Below, in pieces: positions 62,648-64,000 of a stretch of 64,000 bases of DNA. The translations under genes and the position numbers were made by a program. Within the stretch, counting starts at the first letter, position 1. The number at the start of each line of letters is the position of its first letter. The stretch is from Lentzea cavernae (GTDB taxonomy: Bacteria > Actinomycetota > Actinomycetes > Mycobacteriales > Pseudonocardiaceae): assembly GCF_014653695.1 (NCBI RefSeq), contig NZ_BNAR01000008.1:1-64000 (forward strand), written 5' to 3'. The notes below the pieces were generated by a model. That model ran no database searches. It was not told where the DNA came from and saw only the letters and a list, made by a program, of their open reading frames with translations.

Positions 62648-63648
62648 TGCAGCCGGTGCTCGCCGACTCGGTGAGGCTCACCGACGAGGGCGTGCTGATC
62701 CTCGACCGCCGGCAGTTCCCGTTCGAACGGAACTGGGTGCTGTGCCGGACGGCAGGGGAGGTCGGGCGGGCGGTCGAGGACATGGTCACCCAGTCCTCGG
62801 GCCCGTACTTCGCGGTCCTGTACGGCATGGTGCTCGAGGCCAGGGCGGTCGGGCACCTGCCGTTCGCACAGGCCCGCGCCCGGCTGGCGGACACCGCGCG
62901 GATGCTCGAGAACACCAGGCGCACCAACAACGCCCTGCGCAAGGCCACCAAGGTCGTGCTGGAGCACGTGGACGCCGCACAGGACGTCGCGCACGCCCTG
63001 AACGGCGCTCTGGAAGGCGACCGCAGGTACCGCGCCAAGAGCCAGGCGCTGGGGGAGCACACCGCGAACCTGTTGCCCGACAACGCCACCGTGATGACGC
63101 ACTGCTGGGCCGACCTGTACCTGACGGAGACGGTCAGGGCCGCGCAGGAGCAGGGCAAGACGCTGAAGTTCTTCTGCACCGAGACCCGCCCGTACCTGCA
63201 GGGAGCCAGGCTCACCGCGGAGACGTTGATCGAGATGGGCGTCGACACCACGCTCATCACCGACGGCATGGGCGCCGCCGTCCTGCAAAGCGGCCAGGTG
63301 GACGCGTTGGTCACGGCGGCGGATCGGGTCACCATGGACGGGCACGTCGTGAACAAGGTCGGCACACTGGGTCTGGCCGTGGCAGCGCACGCGTTCGGAG
63401 TACCGTTCCACGCCCAAGTGCAGGCACCCGATCCGCACGCGCCCACCGCGGACCACGTGGAGATCGAGTTCCGCGACGGCGCGGAAGTGCTGCAGGTGCT
63501 GGGCAGACCGAGTGCCACGCCGAGGGTGAAAGGGCACTACCCGGCGTTCGACGTGACGCCACCGCGCTTCGTCACGACCGTGGTGACGGACCGGGGCGTC
63601 TTCAACGCCGGGGAGCTCGACGAGTACTACGAGGGAGAACAGCGGTGA
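62647..63648 (+). CDS. MtnA/eIF2B-like sugar-phosphate isomerase
   Basis: A 333-residue eIF2B-alpha/MtnA-family protein. The catalytic Cys153 (VMTHCWAD) and Asp226 (TAADRV) are present, with TETRPYLQGARLTA and NKVGTLGLA. The usual MtnA N-terminal RGAP motif reads SSGP here, and CNAG reads CWAD, so substrate handling may differ from 5-methylthioribose-1-phosphate isomerase. Ribose-1,5-bisphosphate isomerase is an alternative family member. The downstream gene is mtnC, which favours a methionine-salvage role. Confidence 0.82.
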   Translation: MQPVLADSVRLTDEGVLILDRRQFPFERNWVLCRTAGEVGRAVEDMVTQSSGPYFAVLYGMVLEARAVGHLPFAQARARLADTARMLENTRRTNNALRKATKVVLEHVDAAQDVAHALNGALEGDRRYRAKSQALGEHTANLLPDNATVMTHCWADLYLTETVRAAQEQGKTLKFFCTETRPYLQGARLTAETLIEMGVDTTLITDGMGAAVLQSGQVDALVTAADRVTMDGHVVNKVGTLGLAVAAHAFGVPFHAQVQAPDPHAPTADHVEIEFRDGAEVLQVLGRPSATPRVKGHYPAFDVTPPRFVTTVVTDRGVFNAGELDEYYEGEQR

Positions 63649-64000
63649 GCAAGTGGGTCGTGCTCGACATCGAGGGCACGCTGAGCGCGACGGACCAGGT
63701 TCTGGTCGTCCTCTACGACTACGCGCGCCCGCGGCTCGGGCCGTGGATCGAGCAGCACGGTGACGACCCGGTGGTCGCCGACGCCGTCAAGCAGATCAAG
63801 GAACTGTCGGGCCACGACGACGTCGTCAAGGCGCTGCACGACTGGATGGACGCCGACCAGAAGGTCACGCCCCTCAAGACGTTGCAGGGCCTCATCTGGC
63901 AGCAGGGCTACGCGCAGGGCGACCTCGTCGCGGAGTTCTTCCCGGACGTCGTCCCCGCGATCCGCAAGTGGCACGACGACGGCGTGCGGCTCGCGATCTT
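63645..64000 (+). CDS. mtnC: Acireductone synthase MtnC (enolase-phosphatase), 5' part
   Basis: The first 118 codons of a HAD-superfamily enolase-phosphatase, cut by the window end. The phosphatase Asp motif is WVVLDIEGTLS, followed by the family's LYDYARPRLGPWI and later KVTPLKTLQGLIWQQGYAQG and FFPDVVPAIRKWHDDGV. It converts diketo-methylthiopentyl phosphate to acireductone in methionine salvage. GTG 63645 overlaps the MtnA-like stop (GTGA). The next genes may be mtnB or mtnD, outside the view. Confidence 0.9.
   Translation, partial: MSKWVVLDIEGTLSATDQVLVVLYDYARPRLGPWIEQHGDDPVVADAVKQIKELSGHDDVVKALHDWMDADQKVTPLKTLQGLIWQQGYAQGDLVAEFFPDVVPAIRKWHDDGVRLAI

Overview
The window is chromosomal DNA of a high-GC actinomycete, most likely a member of the Pseudonocardiaceae (Lentzea, Lechevalieria or Saccharothrix type). 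The evidence is very high GC3, dense ATGA/GTGA/TGATG stop-start overlaps, many GTG starts, a furA-katG pair, a conservon-type sensor operon, an AfsR-like regulator, a geosmin synthase and a cell-wall-linked ECF system. This placement is inferred from gene content, not from a database match. I saw no rRNA, tRNA, CRISPR array, prophage or complete IS.

Layout. 0-0.7 kb: a ~168-bp palindromic MITE-like element abuts a truncated amidohydrolase. 0.7-3.4 kb: katG and its Fur-type repressor. 3.4-11 kb: MocR/EamA divergent pair, small conserved genes, a lipoprotein serine hydrolase, a membrane protein-XRE-oxidoreductase operon and an intact amidohydrolase. 11.0-19.9 kb: a compact block on both strands, RibA, PTPS-like protein, two transferases, flippase-like protein, creatininase, dehydrogenase, CDP-alcohol phosphatidyltransferase, DoxX, RibD-C reductase and an LtaS-like membrane enzyme. 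19.9-27 kb: DinB proteins, a secreted alpha-toroid, PAP2-sensor kinase-response regulator operon and an FAD monooxygenase. 27-31 kb: acetate symporter and DUF485 facing an OFA-family transporter with its 36-residue small subunit. The intergenic space carries helically phased direct repeats. 30.9-33.9 kb: cvnA-B-C without cvnD. 33.9-37.4 kb: nitroreductase and AfsR-like regulator. 38.0-42 kb: Uma2 protein, geosmin synthase and a second FAD monooxygenase. 43.6-49.6 kb: a cobalamin riboswitch followed by an unbroken six-gene operon (toroid, two DUF4430-like proteins, EcfT, fused EcfAA, EcfS). 49.6-54.5 kb: GH20 chitobiase, PfkB, SurE, membrane proteins and OhrR-like regulator. 54.5-60.5 kb: TetR-GlcD-hydrolase operon, glycosyltransferase, aminotransferase and a secreted PI-PLC-like enzyme. 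60.5-64 kb: non-coding DNA with a 94-bp tandem duplication, a cold-shock gene and the start of a methionine-salvage-like operon.

Two systems stand out. (1) The cobalamin-riboswitch operon looks like a split bacterial counterpart of transcobalamin. One wall-anchored alpha-toroid protein and two beta-domain proteins are encoded with a dedicated ECF importer, so captured corrinoid could be passed to the membrane. (2) The 11-20 kb block combines a GTP cyclohydrolase II carrying His where Tyr is usual, a creatininase-family hydrolase (the family of archaeal ArfB deformylase), a RibD-C reductase (the ArfC family) and a PTPS homologue lacking catalytic Cys and one zinc His. These sit among membrane-lipid and glycan genes. 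It reads as a GTP-derived pyrimidine/pterin pathway feeding an unknown cell-envelope molecule.
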